DNA of 64,000 nucleotides from Taxillus chinensis (taxonomy: Eukaryota > Streptophyta > Magnoliopsida > Santalales > Loranthaceae): the NCBI GenBank assembly GCA_023512835.1, contig CM042085.1, forward strand, positions 43,875,189-43,939,188. Reading direction: 5' to 3'. The notes under the pieces are model-generated. The model was not told the origin of the DNA, made no database searches, and was given only the letters and a program-made list of their open reading frames with translations. Within the stretch, counting starts at the first letter, position 1, and each line of letters opens with the position of its first letter. Below are positions 50,609-62,930 of the stretch, one piece after another. The translations under genes were made by a program, and so were the position numbers.

Positions 50609-53004
50609 ATAACATACATGAAAACAATCTGGAAAATTTTGTGATCTGTTTGTCAGCAAATACAAATAGTTATCGTGGGCACTTGGTTATTTCCTCTTGC
50701 ATGCCGGATAATATGTTCGTTCTATCGGTAATTAAATCAAACCCTCCAAATTAAGCAAAGGCCATAGAAAGAACTTTTATTAAGATCAACCCATATTAAA
50801 TTAGAACTAGGCAACAACAGGGCAATCACTTTAGGGCCCAAAACCAGACAAAGTGGGAATGCGGAAAAAGCAGTCGAGAGAGGTACATTTGAATGCAGCG
50901 GGAAGCGTACAGCCACCAAATGTCCTTCCCCATTCCTTCAAATTCAATGCTTCTGACATTTGCAATTTGTGTCGGTTTAGCAATTGGAAAATAAAACATA
51001 ATTGAGTCATTCACTATTGCCATCCCCCAAAGTAGGGGCAATAAATAAGCTTACTAAAAGTTACCAGAAAAAGAGATCGAAAACGAGGAAAAGAGACGTA
51101 CAGATTATGAGAAGGGAGAGAGAAGCAAAAGCAAAAAGAAGCACTGATGAAGCTACAATCATGCCAATTATTTTCCAAGTGTGTGGTACTAGTAAGAGCC
51201 CCACTGATACATACCTTTGTCAAGTGGCATTACTAATCCACAAATTTTACCATTCCTTTGCCTAGTGGTATTGGTTCAGGCCCGTATTTTTAATAGATTA
51301 AAAATTTATTGGTTTGGACGCAAATTAATTTATATTTATTTATTTATTTTTAAATATATTATAAGTTAATTTTATTAAATATTTTTTAAAATTTTAATTT
51401 AAAATTTATATTTAAAATATAATTTTAAAATTAATATGTTTAAGTTCTTACTAATATAGATAGAAAATATAATATTTTTAAAAAATTATTAAAAAAAAGT
51501 TCATTTAGGATTTTTTTTTGCACGAATTTGGCTTGCACAGATTACTAATATACGCGTTTACACGGATTTGATTTGCACGAATTGGGCCAAAATTGTATTA
51601 AGTTTTCAATTTCTAGTTACTAGTTTGCTATAAATAGGTTTTGTATTTAGACATTCAAATTATTAAGATTATTAGCTATTGACAATTATAAATTTTTATA
51701 TTGGAAATTTATACTTATTTTTTGACTTTTTCAGTTAAATACTTGAATTACTTGGGCTAGAGTTGTGGTACTTAGTGTCACGCCCCGAGTATTCAAAACG
51801 TCTCTCGGTGGCACGTTCCATAAATGTATTCGTGTTTCTTGTAGGAGAGGGGCAGGTTGAAGCGTAGACGGTGCACAGCGGAAGGCTCCAGGCAGTTCGT
51901 GGAGGAGAATGAATGGAGACCCTTCGGAGTTCAAACGTACTAACCCTATTAAATGCAAGGAGCACGCCGCTAGTCAAGGACTTGACATTGAAAAAAGGAT
52001 TTGACCATTCTTACACAAACTGGTCGGGAACTGGAACCGTTCTCCTAATGAGCTCGATGAAAGGGTGAAACCAGTCTATGTGCGCTTTAACCCTCAAAGG
52101 TTAAATTTAGTGGACTGTGTAAAGAGAAGTTAAGTGCCGTAATGAGTTAAGGGGCGCATGAAATCTGATCCTATGACATTAGTTATCTTTTTTCAATTGT
52201 TGTTGTAACTTAATCAAGATCTTCAACAGATTATGACGTGAGCATTCTTCTTAGTGCTCCAAAATAGCTATCTTGGGGCTAAATATACTTTGAGGCTCCT
52301 AGTAACCGATATCAGTAAAAGAATGTAGCCAAACTTCGTGCGTATCTGTACTACGACAAATGAAATGAATTTGATAATAGTGTGCAAATCGTTATAATTT
52401 ACTTATTCAATAATACAATTAATCTATCTTAGCGTAATTATCAAAATAATTCATGATATCAGAAATGGGTGCTGCACTGCTCTAAAAATACTTAAATCAA
52501 AATCAATTATATTTCTCTTTCTCGATTGGTTACATCATTAAAATTGACACGTATTATTCTCATTCATTTTCATGTTCCAGCCGCGCACAAAATCATTTTC
52601 CTTGCGTCCACATTTAATATCTCGACAGAAATGTGTTGGTTTGAGTGTATTATTTTTAAAAATATGTTTGTTTTTGAAAACTGTGGGCTTGATGATTTTT
52701 TAAATATTTATGAGTGGTGTAAATTCATGGCTTCATAATTTTTAAAAATAATCGTGTTTAAAAAAATAAAACAAGTTAGGCAAACAGGGCTCACACATGA
52801 TCGTGATTTTTTTCTACTGTAACCAAGGAAATGGGTAAGCTAGTAATTTTTGGGGTGTTTTAGTATCACAGACTCACAGATGAGTATCCATGTAAGTTGA
52901 GAAGAAATCTTTTGACGCTAACAATAACAATTAAACGCCAAATTTTCCATAGGATACACCATGAAGCTGATGGTTTTTTTTAACAAGGTATCTGCGGTTT
53001 ACAT
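50609..53004. other. Intergenic sequence with an unclassified GC-richer island
   Basis: No supported gene. Positions about 51775-52370 differ in composition from the AT-rich surroundings and start with a gtcacgccccgag motif. They lack any long ORF and I do not recognise them; options are a decayed retroelement or organelle-derived DNA. The rest (50609-51770 and 52370-53004) is AT-rich with short spurious ORFs. Confidence 0.5.
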
Positions 53005-53302
53005 TAGCCATGGCAATAGGCCGGATCAACTCGGAAATTGTCCGACCTAAATCCAACCCAAATTTTTATAGCTAGACTCGAATCCGACCTGACCCGATAG
53101 TTTGAGCACTTCAAATTGGATTGGATCGAGACAGATTGGGACGGGAAAGGAATTTTAGCTTAGGTTTATTTAAAAATAACTGATCGGGATGTATCGCACA
53201 AGACTCAAATCCAACCCCATAAGCATGTTAGGAGGGAACAAATCAAATTGGACAGCCCAAATCGTAACATGTCGGAGCAGCGGATTAAAATTGCCACGCC
53301 TA
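53005..53302. mobile_element. hAT-like MITE
   Basis: The left end tagccatggcaat is matched by the right end attgccacgccta (one mismatch in reverse complement). The interior holds subterminal repeats of ggccgga / ccaaccc / gacccgat type that are typical of plant hAT-derived MITEs with TAGGGGTGGCAAT-type ends. About 298 bp, non-coding. No clean 8-bp target duplication is visible. Confidence 0.6.
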
Positions 53303-54094
53303 TGATTTGTCCTCAAATACTCCACTGTCGTCCCACGTGAGCATTCAAGCCAATTGACGTGATATAGCTGTTCATTAATCGACGTGTAACACCCATATAA
53401 TACTAAATACAGTCACCATATGCGTCATATGTAGCGTCATGGTCCCATCATTCATGCACGTCAATTCACCCACCATGTCAAAGGACTGCGAAATGAACGC
53501 TACCTGCCGACTAAAATATAAGCCCATTCGCCAAACGTGAGTGATATTTTTTTAAAAAAGATGTTTTCGAAAAACAATTTTGCTTTTTTTTTTAGGAAAG
53601 AAAACAAAACATTCAGAGTCCACGAAGGCAAACCACAACAAGAAGATTGAGTAAAAACTTATTTGTTTTTTAAATGTTTTTGAAAAACAGTTTTGTATTT
53701 TTTTAAGAAAGAAAACAAAACGTTAAGAGTTCGCGATGGCAAAACACAACTATATAGTATGAATAAACTTTTTTTGTTTTTGAGTATTGTTATATGTAAT
53801 ATTATCGAGTAATTTTTACATATTATTCACTGATGCATGCAGTGACGTATGATTATACCTTATGCTACATTAACAATACATGATCCAATTATATTATATG
53901 TCATCACATCAATGCCTAATAATGGCAGGTAAGATATAAGAAGACTTTTCCTTTGTTTTTATTTGTCTCGTTCATCGACCCTACAACTTTTCAATTCCTG
54001 GTTGCTCAAGTCTACTTTATAAAATTTATAATAATAATAATAAAAAAAAAAGAGGATGTTATCTGAAGGAAAGCCTAGGGTGGCCCATTAAACT
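53303..54094. other. Downstream flank of the MLO gene, with a tandem duplication
   Basis: Non-coding. It contains two imperfect copies of a 113-bp segment at 53561-53673 and 53674-53790; each starts atgttttcgaaaaac / atgtttttgaaaaac and includes gaaagaaaacaaaac. The segment between 53800 and 54094 would hold the 3' UTR of the MLO gene; no canonical AATAAA is obvious. Confidence 0.6.
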
Positions 54095-57000
54095 TTATAA
54101 GGAAGCACTCGATAATGGCTCGTTTCTACTTTGGGCCATTTTTCCATGGGCCCTCCTCCTCCATCTCTGTAGGCCCACAATCACACTCTCCTTAAAGACT
54201 GATTTCCTCATCGACGAGCCCATCTGTATACCGTTCGCAGTTTTGGAAACAGGCATTAATTATCCAAACTAAGTTCACCCAATAAATTTAAGGCCAAGAA
54301 TATTTAAACAAACACTAGAATAAATTAAACAAATAAACAACATGTAATGTATGCATTAATTGCAGCTAATGGATTTCTCAAATTTCAAACAAGCTATGAG
54401 AAAATTGGGAGCTCCGGGAAGCTCATAGCCACAGGTACAAACCCACAGTTCAAGGATTTTCTCTCATCTCTTGAATGTAGGAAGAACAGAACAATTTGGA
54501 AACAGACATTAATTATCCAAACTAAGTTCACCCAATAAATTTAAGGCCAAGAATATTATGGCATCCGTGATTCTTTTATTAGACTTAACTAAAACTCAAA
54601 AAAAAAAAAAAGAACTTTATGTATCAAAGGTGCAATCGTAGTTAACTTGGTGCAGTTTGATATAAATAGCATTTCTCTTATTAAAATCCATTATGTATCC
54701 ATTCTTCTGTTATATTTATTGCTGGTATGGTATTTTGGCATCATTCTTAGACTTTGCTTGTCTCACACAAAATAAGTATTTGAATTTTTTTTTTTATTTT
54801 CTAGTGTTTCATAGAATTATGAAAATAGTCAATAAAAATTAATAAGTTTTTTTGTTTAATTTCATTAAAAGGACTTTAGAGTTTAATATAATAAATGCTT
54901 GTCTAATTTTATAGAAAATGGCATTCAAATTAGAGATAAATAAGTCATTCTTTGTATGTCGTATCACTTGGGAATTATGCAATTAATAAATAAGATTTTA
55001 CTGTCACTACAACCATTGTCAATTAATTTTGAGATGAGCACCCATAAACCTTAATATAGTATTAGAGCAGACTCAAATTTAAATCATACATGAAAGGATA
55101 TGTTAAGTTATTAGGTCAATTGATTTTGAGATAAAAATCGTTGAACTTTTACTTTTTTTTTTTAAATCATCTTTCTATAATATAACCGAATGATGAAAAA
55201 TAATCTTCTTTGTTAAAAATAATTTTACAAATACAATTTATTTTTCACAAAGCAAACATAACTTTATAATGCTAAATTTAGCTTACAATCAATGTCCCTC
55301 CATACCTTTTATATTTTACAATATCATATTATCTCATAATAACTCAAGTCTCAACACTTTATCCTTAAAAAATTAGATTCAAATCCTTCAATTTAATATT
55401 ATAGAAAACATTATCAATTACTTTTAAAAATTTCCAATTATTCACTTCAATTTAATAGGTTATATTTTTAACGTGGGTTATTAACACTATGTTTTTAAGT
55501 TTAGAGAGAAATAAAGAGAAAAGATTTTAAATTTAGTGAGAAAAAGAAGGAGTTATTTTATTTTCCTTTCTATGATTTATATGCTAGTAAAGAAAATAAA
55601 TTTTATTTTTTATTCCTTTGTTTGTATGTTGGAAAGGAAAGAAATAATTTTAAATTTTAAATTGATATATTATGAAATCACCCCTATTAATAACATTTTA
55701 ACATATTTTAAAAGGGTGTTGTTAGTATAAAAATATTTAATTAAATAGATTATTCTTTTTTTCCAAATATTCCCAAATTTAGGAGAGATATTTTGAAAAG
55801 AAATTAAGCCTAATTTTCTTTTCATTTTTTTTCCATATTAAAAACTCATAGACAAAAAAAGTTGAAAAGAAATTTGATTACTTTTGGCTCAAATATTTAT
55901 CCCTATATTTTAGAACTCATAGATATAACGTAAAAAGTGTAAGAAGATTATATTTTCATAATATTCTTTTTATATTCTGAAAATATTCTATATCATGTAC
56001 TACAAAAATATTCGATACCTTATTTGTTATTGCAAATATCTTGATTTTGTAATTACTGTATTTAATAGACAATTATATTGTACATTTTAAGATAGATCAG
56101 AAAGATAAGATATTTCTTCTTTATAACTATCTTCTTGTTATATATTTTAACAGAAAAATAATATGTGTAATCAGCTCGTAACATTACTGTGAAACTGTGA
56201 CTGATATGGATGACTATAATTTATTTATAAATTTGTTTTTTAATCATGATGATCTAGTATGTTATCACGTCATCACGATTATTTACTTATTATGCAACCT
56301 TGGTAATACGTAGCATTACTCATCTTAACATGATATTAGAGTAACTTTTTTCATGGTGTCTCTTTTAAGCCTCTGCTCCATGTCCGTACAACTTCCTTTT
56401 TGTTTCAACGGCACACCAAATGCCTTTTTTGTGTGTGGTTGTTTTTTCACATGACAAAAATTGTAGGAGTTTTCTTTTAAAGAAATAATATTTACCAATC
56501 TTGATAATATAGTCCATCTGAATGATAATATTTTAAATGATTCCAATTATATGTTGTGCTCTTAAAATATGGAAGTTCTTTTGAGAGGGAGAAAATTGTG
56601 TTGTTATGTTTAGGGATGGCAACAAGTTGGGTTGGGTTCAAGTATTGTCTGACTCAAATTCAACCCAAAAATATATAACTCAACCTGAACCTAACTTGAC
56701 CAGGGATTTGGATAGTTTGGGACAGGTTGGATTGACATTTTTTTTATCTTATATTTCTTTAAAACTTTTAGGTCAGGGTCGATCGGACAAGATCCAGGCC
56801 CAACCTAATGCCATGTCAGAGCAGGTTGGGTTCATTTTGTCATCCCTAATTTTTTTAGTGGAAAAACTATTGATCCCGCACAAAATGAAGGTAAATTGGC
56901 CGACAAATTCACTAGTCGATTTGATGATCAAGATAGCGCAAATTATCAAATTATTTCTTGGTTTTTCCCTTCATGGTTTGCTTAAAGATTGGAAACGCAA

Positions 57001-60000
57001 AGGCTGTTTGGGAGGTTTTGGAAAAATGATACAATTGCAACAATTCCTCACTAGAGTTTATGATTGAAACTAAAATTTTATTAGACACATCAAGAGCTAG
57101 GCCAATCAATTGCTGATTTATATTCTCAAATGAATAATCTTTGGCATAAACTATATGCTACAGATCCACTATTGATATATCCTGAAGGTGTTGCAATATT
57201 CATGAAGTATTGGGATCACCAAAAGTTTATGGATTTATGATGGCTCTTCATGCGAATTTTAAATCCACTCAAGCCTCTCTCTTATAATGTTCTCTTCCCA
57301 CTTAGAAGGTCTTCTAATAGAACTTATGTTCAAAGAGACACGACAATCCATTATGCACCTATAATCTTTTAATATGGTTATCACTACTATATCTCAAGGT
57401 GTTCATGAAGTTACTTTTAAACGGTCTAAACCACGGTCATCCTTTAAGAAGTTAATATGCAACTATTGTAAACAGTTTGGCTACTCTATTACAAATTGCT
57501 CCAAGCTTCAAAACAAGTGATAGTCATGGGCTCCTTTCTAACAAATAATCAGTGGTTTCATCTAGTTCCTCTACATCTATATCTTCCAATAAGAATTCAT
57601 CTCAGACCTCTAATCTTTCTGACATCAATACATTAATCAATCGGTTTATCTCGTTCTTCCACTAGCTTGTCCTTCACATCGGATAAAAATTCATGATTTA
57701 TCGACTTTGCTTGTTATAATCATGTGACCTCAAATCTTAATTTATTTTCCCAAAAAGCTTCCCTTTCCCAAGCCTACAATTTATACTGTTGATGGTTCTA
57801 GGTTACCAGTTAGTCACATTGGTTCTATTTCTTCCCCAAATCTTTCTCTCGATAATATATACACTATTCCTCAATTGTCATTAATCCTTTTTTCACTTAA
57901 CCAACTTTGTGAACTAGGTTTAGAGTTAATCATTAATAATAAGGGTGCTAATGTATATGATCCACAAGTAAGTCAACCAATTAGGACTAGTTGAAAGATG
58001 GATATCACTTTCATTTCTATAAAGTCCTCCCTTGATTGTTGTTGTCACAACATTTAAAGACTCTTCTAACTTGTAACACTCCCATTTGAATCATGCCTCT
58101 CTTTCACACATCCATCATCATACCTCTCAAGGTCATTTAGGATATGTAGATTTAAAATCTCTTTATTACATTTATTGTTATCATAAAAAACAAACACATT
58201 TGGATATATTTATTTCAGTATTGTTCCCTCAAATTTATCAAAATTTTCACTAAATGGTAGAAACCCAAATTTCTTGTACCATGAAAAATTTTCATTTAGA
58301 CAATGCTATAGAATATGGTGAGACATCTTAGACACCATACAAGCGTTTTTCATCTCGGCCTCACTTCTTGAACGCTTTTGGGGTGAAACCACCCCCATTG
58401 CTATTACATGATTAATCATGTCTCTTCTTAAACTATTTGTATGTTAGTACACCCAATTATTCTTTGTTTTACACCTTGGGTTGTATTTCCTTTGCCACTC
58501 TTCCTCCACATGACTGTACCAAACTTGAACCTCGCTCTCGCTTATGTTGCTTTCTTAGTTATGGCATCACTCAAAAATGTTATCATTGTTATGACCCTAT
58601 TTAAACACTTTGGATCTCTCGTCACATGGAGTTATAGGAACATCAAATGTTTACCAATCAAATGCATTTTTCGCATACTCTCATGTCTTTAATGACTGCT
58701 CAGTTATCTTATTTCTTGGATCATCTGTAGATAACTCAAGCTAATTAAATGAATCTTCTACAACTACTTCCAATTTGCTTGATTCGATAATCGATCCTCT
58801 AATTACATCACATATTCTCGAGCTTTCACAATTTGTATCAAAAGATACGGGTGTGCAACAGGGCTGACAACTCATGACTGTTTGAAAAAAAAGTGTGAAG
58901 GAATATATGGATGGTGACTTCAAACAAAACAATTGGCTTCACATGGACGGTTGGCAGAGTTTGTCAACATTTAGGAGCTAAAAAAAAGTCTATAAATAGG
59001 CATCTCATTTGCATTGTAATTCTATCCCAAAAATAAGAGTTCCATTCGGGAGAGAGAAAAGAGAAATAGAGAGTGATTAAATTGATAAATTTTCGAGTGT
59101 ATTTGGGTATTGGAATGAATGTTTATAAACATTATATTTTTTTCTCCATAATAAAAATACTGTGGTAGCTCCGTGAACATAGAAAATTTCTCGAATCACG
59201 TAATATTTTTGGTGTGTCAATTTTTATTTCTTTCTACTTTTGTATTTTCTCCCAATAGTTTACATAAACTTTATCGCTCCGATAATAAATATCACTTGTA
59301 AAACCGAGCGAAAGTATAGGCTCACATGAGTATTACAATATTACTTGTTTTGGATTCATCATATTAGCGTACATGATTTTAAAAACACTTTATGACATAT
59401 TGAACTTATATATTCAATAATTCTTTCATGGTAACTTATGGTGTTAAACCGTTGATTTTTTAATTAGTTTACTTAAAAAGTACTATATAAATATTTTGTA
59501 TGAAACATTAGCAATTTAATGAAAAAAATTCAAAAGAGAGGAAGAAATATAAATAATATTATATTTTAAATATAATCACTCGACAGTTAAAGCAGATTAC
59601 GTCCTACCAACAACAGGTGATTACCCTTAGACAAACAAGCCCTTATTTTGGTAATTGTTTAAACCACAATACAATTTTGGATGTTTTGGACTAAATGAAT
59701 CAAATGTGATTAACGCATTGTGGGATTAATTAAACGACAGCAATAATTTTGAAATTTGATAAGTTCTTTTGCCAATTAATAAACTCATCAATGATGTGAT
59801 TGCTCTTTAAGTATGTAAAAACGTAATTATATAAATTTATATAAAAGGCATATGGGTACGCACTGACCTTGGTGACCAAAGCATATGAAGGCATAGTCGC
59901 ATAGCCACAAAGCACTTGAACCAACAGACCTAAGACGAGCCTTATAACAATGTCATCTGTTCGTTTGTGGAAGCAGGACCTGAACCCAAATTTCACCTGC

Positions 60001-62930
60001 AAAGTTTTGTTTTATCATTACTTCGGGCTAAGAAAATCAAAATTTGGAAAACTAAATATCGAGGAGAAAACAGATTCATATAATTACCCAAGTCCAGATG
60101 AAAAATGCCACTTGAAAGGAATTCTGTTTAGTATGGAGCAAGGTGGCATAATAACCGTACGGGCAGTTAATTCGGGTATGTTAATAACACAAATCTAAAA
60201 GGAGATGAATGGACCGTTCATGTATAGAATCAGAACCTGAAGCAAAATGAGGTGCATAATGTGAAGAAGCAACTTCGGACTGTTAAACCAGAAGAAGTGG
60301 TCACTGGGTTTCACCAGCAACGTCCCCCTCACAACTATGGCCTTTCCATGCGTGTCCATGCACATCCTCGTTATGATATCTTGCAACTTTGTTCCCACCA
60401 CCAGCAGCATCTGTAATATAGCGCACATTATTATATATGTTTTAATATTTAATTAGTATCAAGTAACTAACCATGAGAAATAAGAAAGAGAGGAACAGCA
60501 AATGATTAGGTAAAGTGAAAGAGTTTGTTGGTTACCACTAAGGGAATAAATGGGAGCCACATGAAGGAATGAAACACTGCAGCAATTGTGGATTAAACAT
60601 ATGGTTCAGAAACATTGTCTATGTTCTACATTTCTAGTAGCAATGATGGTACAGGATAAGCAATTATTACCATGCGCGTGGAAAAATATGAAGAGCACGA
60701 AGAATACCCAAACCCACAAACTGCGGGAGAAATAAAAGGGAGGAAAAGAAAACAGCGGTAAATGTTAAAATATGACCAAGGGTAAATTTCACGCCAGCCA
60801 TGAGTTTACTTTTCTTGCATTTAATTATACGGCTTTCATCAAACCCGGGATTAATAATACTGAAATTAAGTATCTAAAGCTTAAATATATGTATCACATC
60901 TACCTTATCCCCACCACCACCTGAAAATCTTCTTCTAGAGTTCTTTGCACGTACTTTTGGAAGTCATAGTCGCTCCCCTCTGCAAAATGGGCCTACACAC
61001 ACATTCAAGAAAATGTCCTAAGAAATTCCATGAAACGGAATATGGTGTATATACATACAAGGTAATATATAGAAACAGCTGTCAAAGGTTACTACAAAAA
61101 TTTACCACTAGGAATCCATGTCGGAGCGTGAGATAATCCACTTTAGATACTGAATCATAGAACTGTCGAAGAAAACTTACCTGCAAAAGTGGAATTGGAT
61201 GGCAGTTTGGGTTTTTAAGTTAATTTTAAAATATAGGATTAATTAATTAAGAGTTTAACACTTCCAATACTTGATAAAAGTTGGGAAATGGAAGTCACCG
61301 GCCAGCGGAGGAGTTGATGGTTGGTCCAAGAACTGAGATGTCGTTTCGCAAATGTTGTCTGACGGGTGAGTTTCAGCCTCCTAGGATCTACACGTTCGTA
61401 CGGTTCAAGTTCAAATTCAAATTCAAATATAAATCAGTAGCGGTCAGATTTGGGAGATGGATTATGCGAGACAGAGTTGAAATTTGACACAACACTCAAA
61501 CGCGTCCTAATAAATACCGAAAGAGCATCATGTCTCTCGCGCCTTCACAGTCTCAATGCCACAGCCACACATTGGGTCGTTGGACGCATTCAATCATTCT
61601 TACCCGGTGGTCCAAATCAATTCAATTGGCATTTGGCAGCGGGTCCAAAACTAAAAGTATGGTCCAGGCAACGACTTTGTATTAGATGTATATGAATCTT
61701 CAGCAAAGTCATCTATCCATTTACAGTGGCACGGTACATCGGTGATGCTATCTTACTCGTTCAATTTAAAATAAATTATTATTGACCCCCCGTGAAGGTA
61801 AACCAAAAAACAAAAACAAACAAAAACCAAAGTGCATGTTCACACCATGTAACGACTTACCATTTGAAATCTGGTATTCCAACGTCCTGGTCTCTGCTTG
61901 CCAGTGTTCCCAACGCCACATCTGCACACACTAACCAAGTCAAAGAAGCTACAGTTGAATATGTAACTGTCATTTGCCAACGGTGAAAACCATTCTCGCC
62001 TCGAGCTGAGGGGGCAAAAAAAAAACAAGAAAAGTAGGGGGAAAAATTAAAGAAGAATGGCCAAACGGGGCATAAGAACCTTGGCCCTGCCAAGAGCGAA
62101 AGTGAAGGCACAGGAGAGAGCATAGAAGAAGGCCAGAGCAAATATGAACAGCTGCAACTCCTGCAATCCTTTCCTTGACAACAGAGATACCTTCCCCTGT
62201 TTGCATACACACACACACACACACACTCCCAATTATGCTTTTTCCCTCCTTTTTTGTCATATCAATAACAAGTGAAAATTCTTCAAAAAAAAAACCAAAA
62301 AAAAAAAAACATTATTTTAGAAAAAGCAGAGTCTTTTTTTATGTGGTTTAGAAGATGGGGGGGGGGGGGGGGGGGAGGAAGATATTATAGTACCTGTTTG
62401 CATTTGGATTCTTCTTCCGCTTCGATGGAAAGTCCACCGCAGGGGAGAAAGGTGTCGGCGGTGCTCCTTGGGATGCAGATGTTTGCAATGGACTTCTCCA
62501 AAACATTCAGGAACAAGGAGACGAAGCCTAGACGCATAAACTCTATATATACACATATTTGCACGCAAGCAATAAGAAGATTAACCATGAGTGTTGAGAT
62601 TAATTACATAATCGATATATAGAAAGGAGTAAGTACCTGATTTAACCTTGTCCAGAGCCCCAATGAGGGAAACCCTCCTCTTTTTGCTGAAGTGCTGACA
62701 AAAATTATTTAAAAAGGGAGATTAAATTTAATTGGCGCTTAGAAAAACATAAAACCAAATTTAACAGATTGGGTCCGTATGTAATTGAGAACCTTCGCAA
62801 AGAGATGAAGAAGATACTCAGCGAGTATGGAGATGGCTATCAGCACAAAACAAACAGTGGCCACAGCCCATGTTGGTGTTTCTTCGAGTGCATCTCTTTG
62901 TTGCGCTGGTGAAGTGTCTTCACTACCCAT
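54095..62930 (-). CDS. MLO-family seven-transmembrane protein, 14 exons
   Basis: Exons: 62930-62793, 62694-62637, 62542-62394, 62196-62080, 61921-61861, 61387-61299, 61180-61106, 60992-60904, 60720-60671, 60576-60536, 60410-60237, 60123-60088, 59996-59868, 54223-54095. All introns are GT-AG and the phases close to an open 444-codon frame. MLO blocks in order: [11 protein letters not shown] then TM1; [80 protein letters not shown] then [50 protein letters not shown]. The last exon gives [20 protein letters not shown] and WRRR, the calmodulin-binding region; the C-tail after it is short. MLO proteins are plasma-membrane calmodulin-binding proteins (calcium signalling, powdery-mildew susceptibility, pollen/root responses). 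The first loop is shorter than usual, and the clade is not assigned. Start: Met in MGSEDTSP rather than a Met nine codons upstream in a GA-repeat. Confidence 0.88.
54241..54556. repeat. Direct duplication of about 64 bp in the last MLO intron
   Basis: The segment ttggaaacaggcattaatt...ggccaagaatatt at 54243-54303 recurs nearly unchanged at 54495-54556, 252 bp apart. The spacer contains a 63-aa ORF (54347-54538) of no recognised family. The duplication is close to the acceptor of the last MLO exon (54223/54224). Confidence 0.8.
54557..56330. other. AT-rich part of the last MLO intron, left of the copia remnant
   Basis: No supported gene. The stretch from about 55950 to 56330 could be the left LTR of the copia element that follows, because it precedes a primer-like site, but I could not match it to a right-hand LTR. 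Short ORFs are spurious. Confidence 0.5.
56331..58850 (+). mobile_element. Ty1/copia remnant in the last MLO intron (gag, protease, partial integrase)
   Basis: TGATATTAGAGT (56331-56342) is a degraded initiator-Met primer site. Then, in shifting frames: a copia gag (GRKLCCY before and IDPAQNEGK after the [23 protein letters not shown] at about 57102-57160), a zinc knuckle with His replaced by Tyr ([14 protein letters not shown], about 57459-57500), a protease-like block ([18 protein letters not shown] then [15 protein letters not shown], about 57785-57925), and the integrase C-terminal part ([10 protein letters not shown], about 58355; [20 protein letters not shown], about 58503). RT and RNase H are missing. 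Stops and frameshifts are many, so it is dead. It runs antisense to MLO. Confidence 0.8.
56611..56848. mobile_element. hAT-like MITE nested in the copia gag
   Basis: 238 bp with ends tagggatggcaacaa and ttgtcatccctaa, near-perfect terminal inverted repeats, and GGGTTGGGTT / CAACCC subterminal repeats. The copia gag frame reads GRKLCCY before it and continues TIDPAQNE after it, so the MITE landed in an existing copia copy. The 8-bp flanks (gttatgtt and attttttt) are only partly similar. Confidence 0.78.
58851..59867. other. Rest of the last MLO intron, with an LTR-like promoter stretch
   Basis: Positions about 58930-59330 have the look of a copia LTR: tataaatagg at 58991-59000, then a Ser/Glu-free AT-rich transcribed-type segment with a gagagagaaaagagaaatag tract and a ccgtgaacatag...gaatcacg segment. 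It may be the right LTR of the neighbouring copia remnant. 59340-59867 is AT-rich with nothing recognisable. Confidence 0.45.
62209..62225. repeat. (AC)n microsatellite beside the MLO exon 4 acceptor
   Basis: About 17 bp of AC repeats (TG on the gene strand) located roughly 10 bp upstream of the exon 4 acceptor (62196/62197). Confidence 0.85.
62357..62375. repeat. Poly-G tract beside the MLO exon 3 donor
   Basis: A run of 19 G (poly-C on the gene strand) about 20 bp inside intron 3. Such runs are error-prone in sequencing. Confidence 0.85.

Noticed and set aside
58741..58932. 63-aa minus-strand ORF
   Set aside because: It lies at the edge of the copia remnant without any recognisable motif.
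59950..60198. 82-aa plus-strand ORF near MLO exons 12-13
   Set aside because: It is antisense to verified MLO exons and has no family match.
61840..62260. Long minus-strand ORFs through MLO exons 4-5 and their introns
   Set aside because: Only the exon parts match MLO; the continuations run into introns with GT-AG borders.
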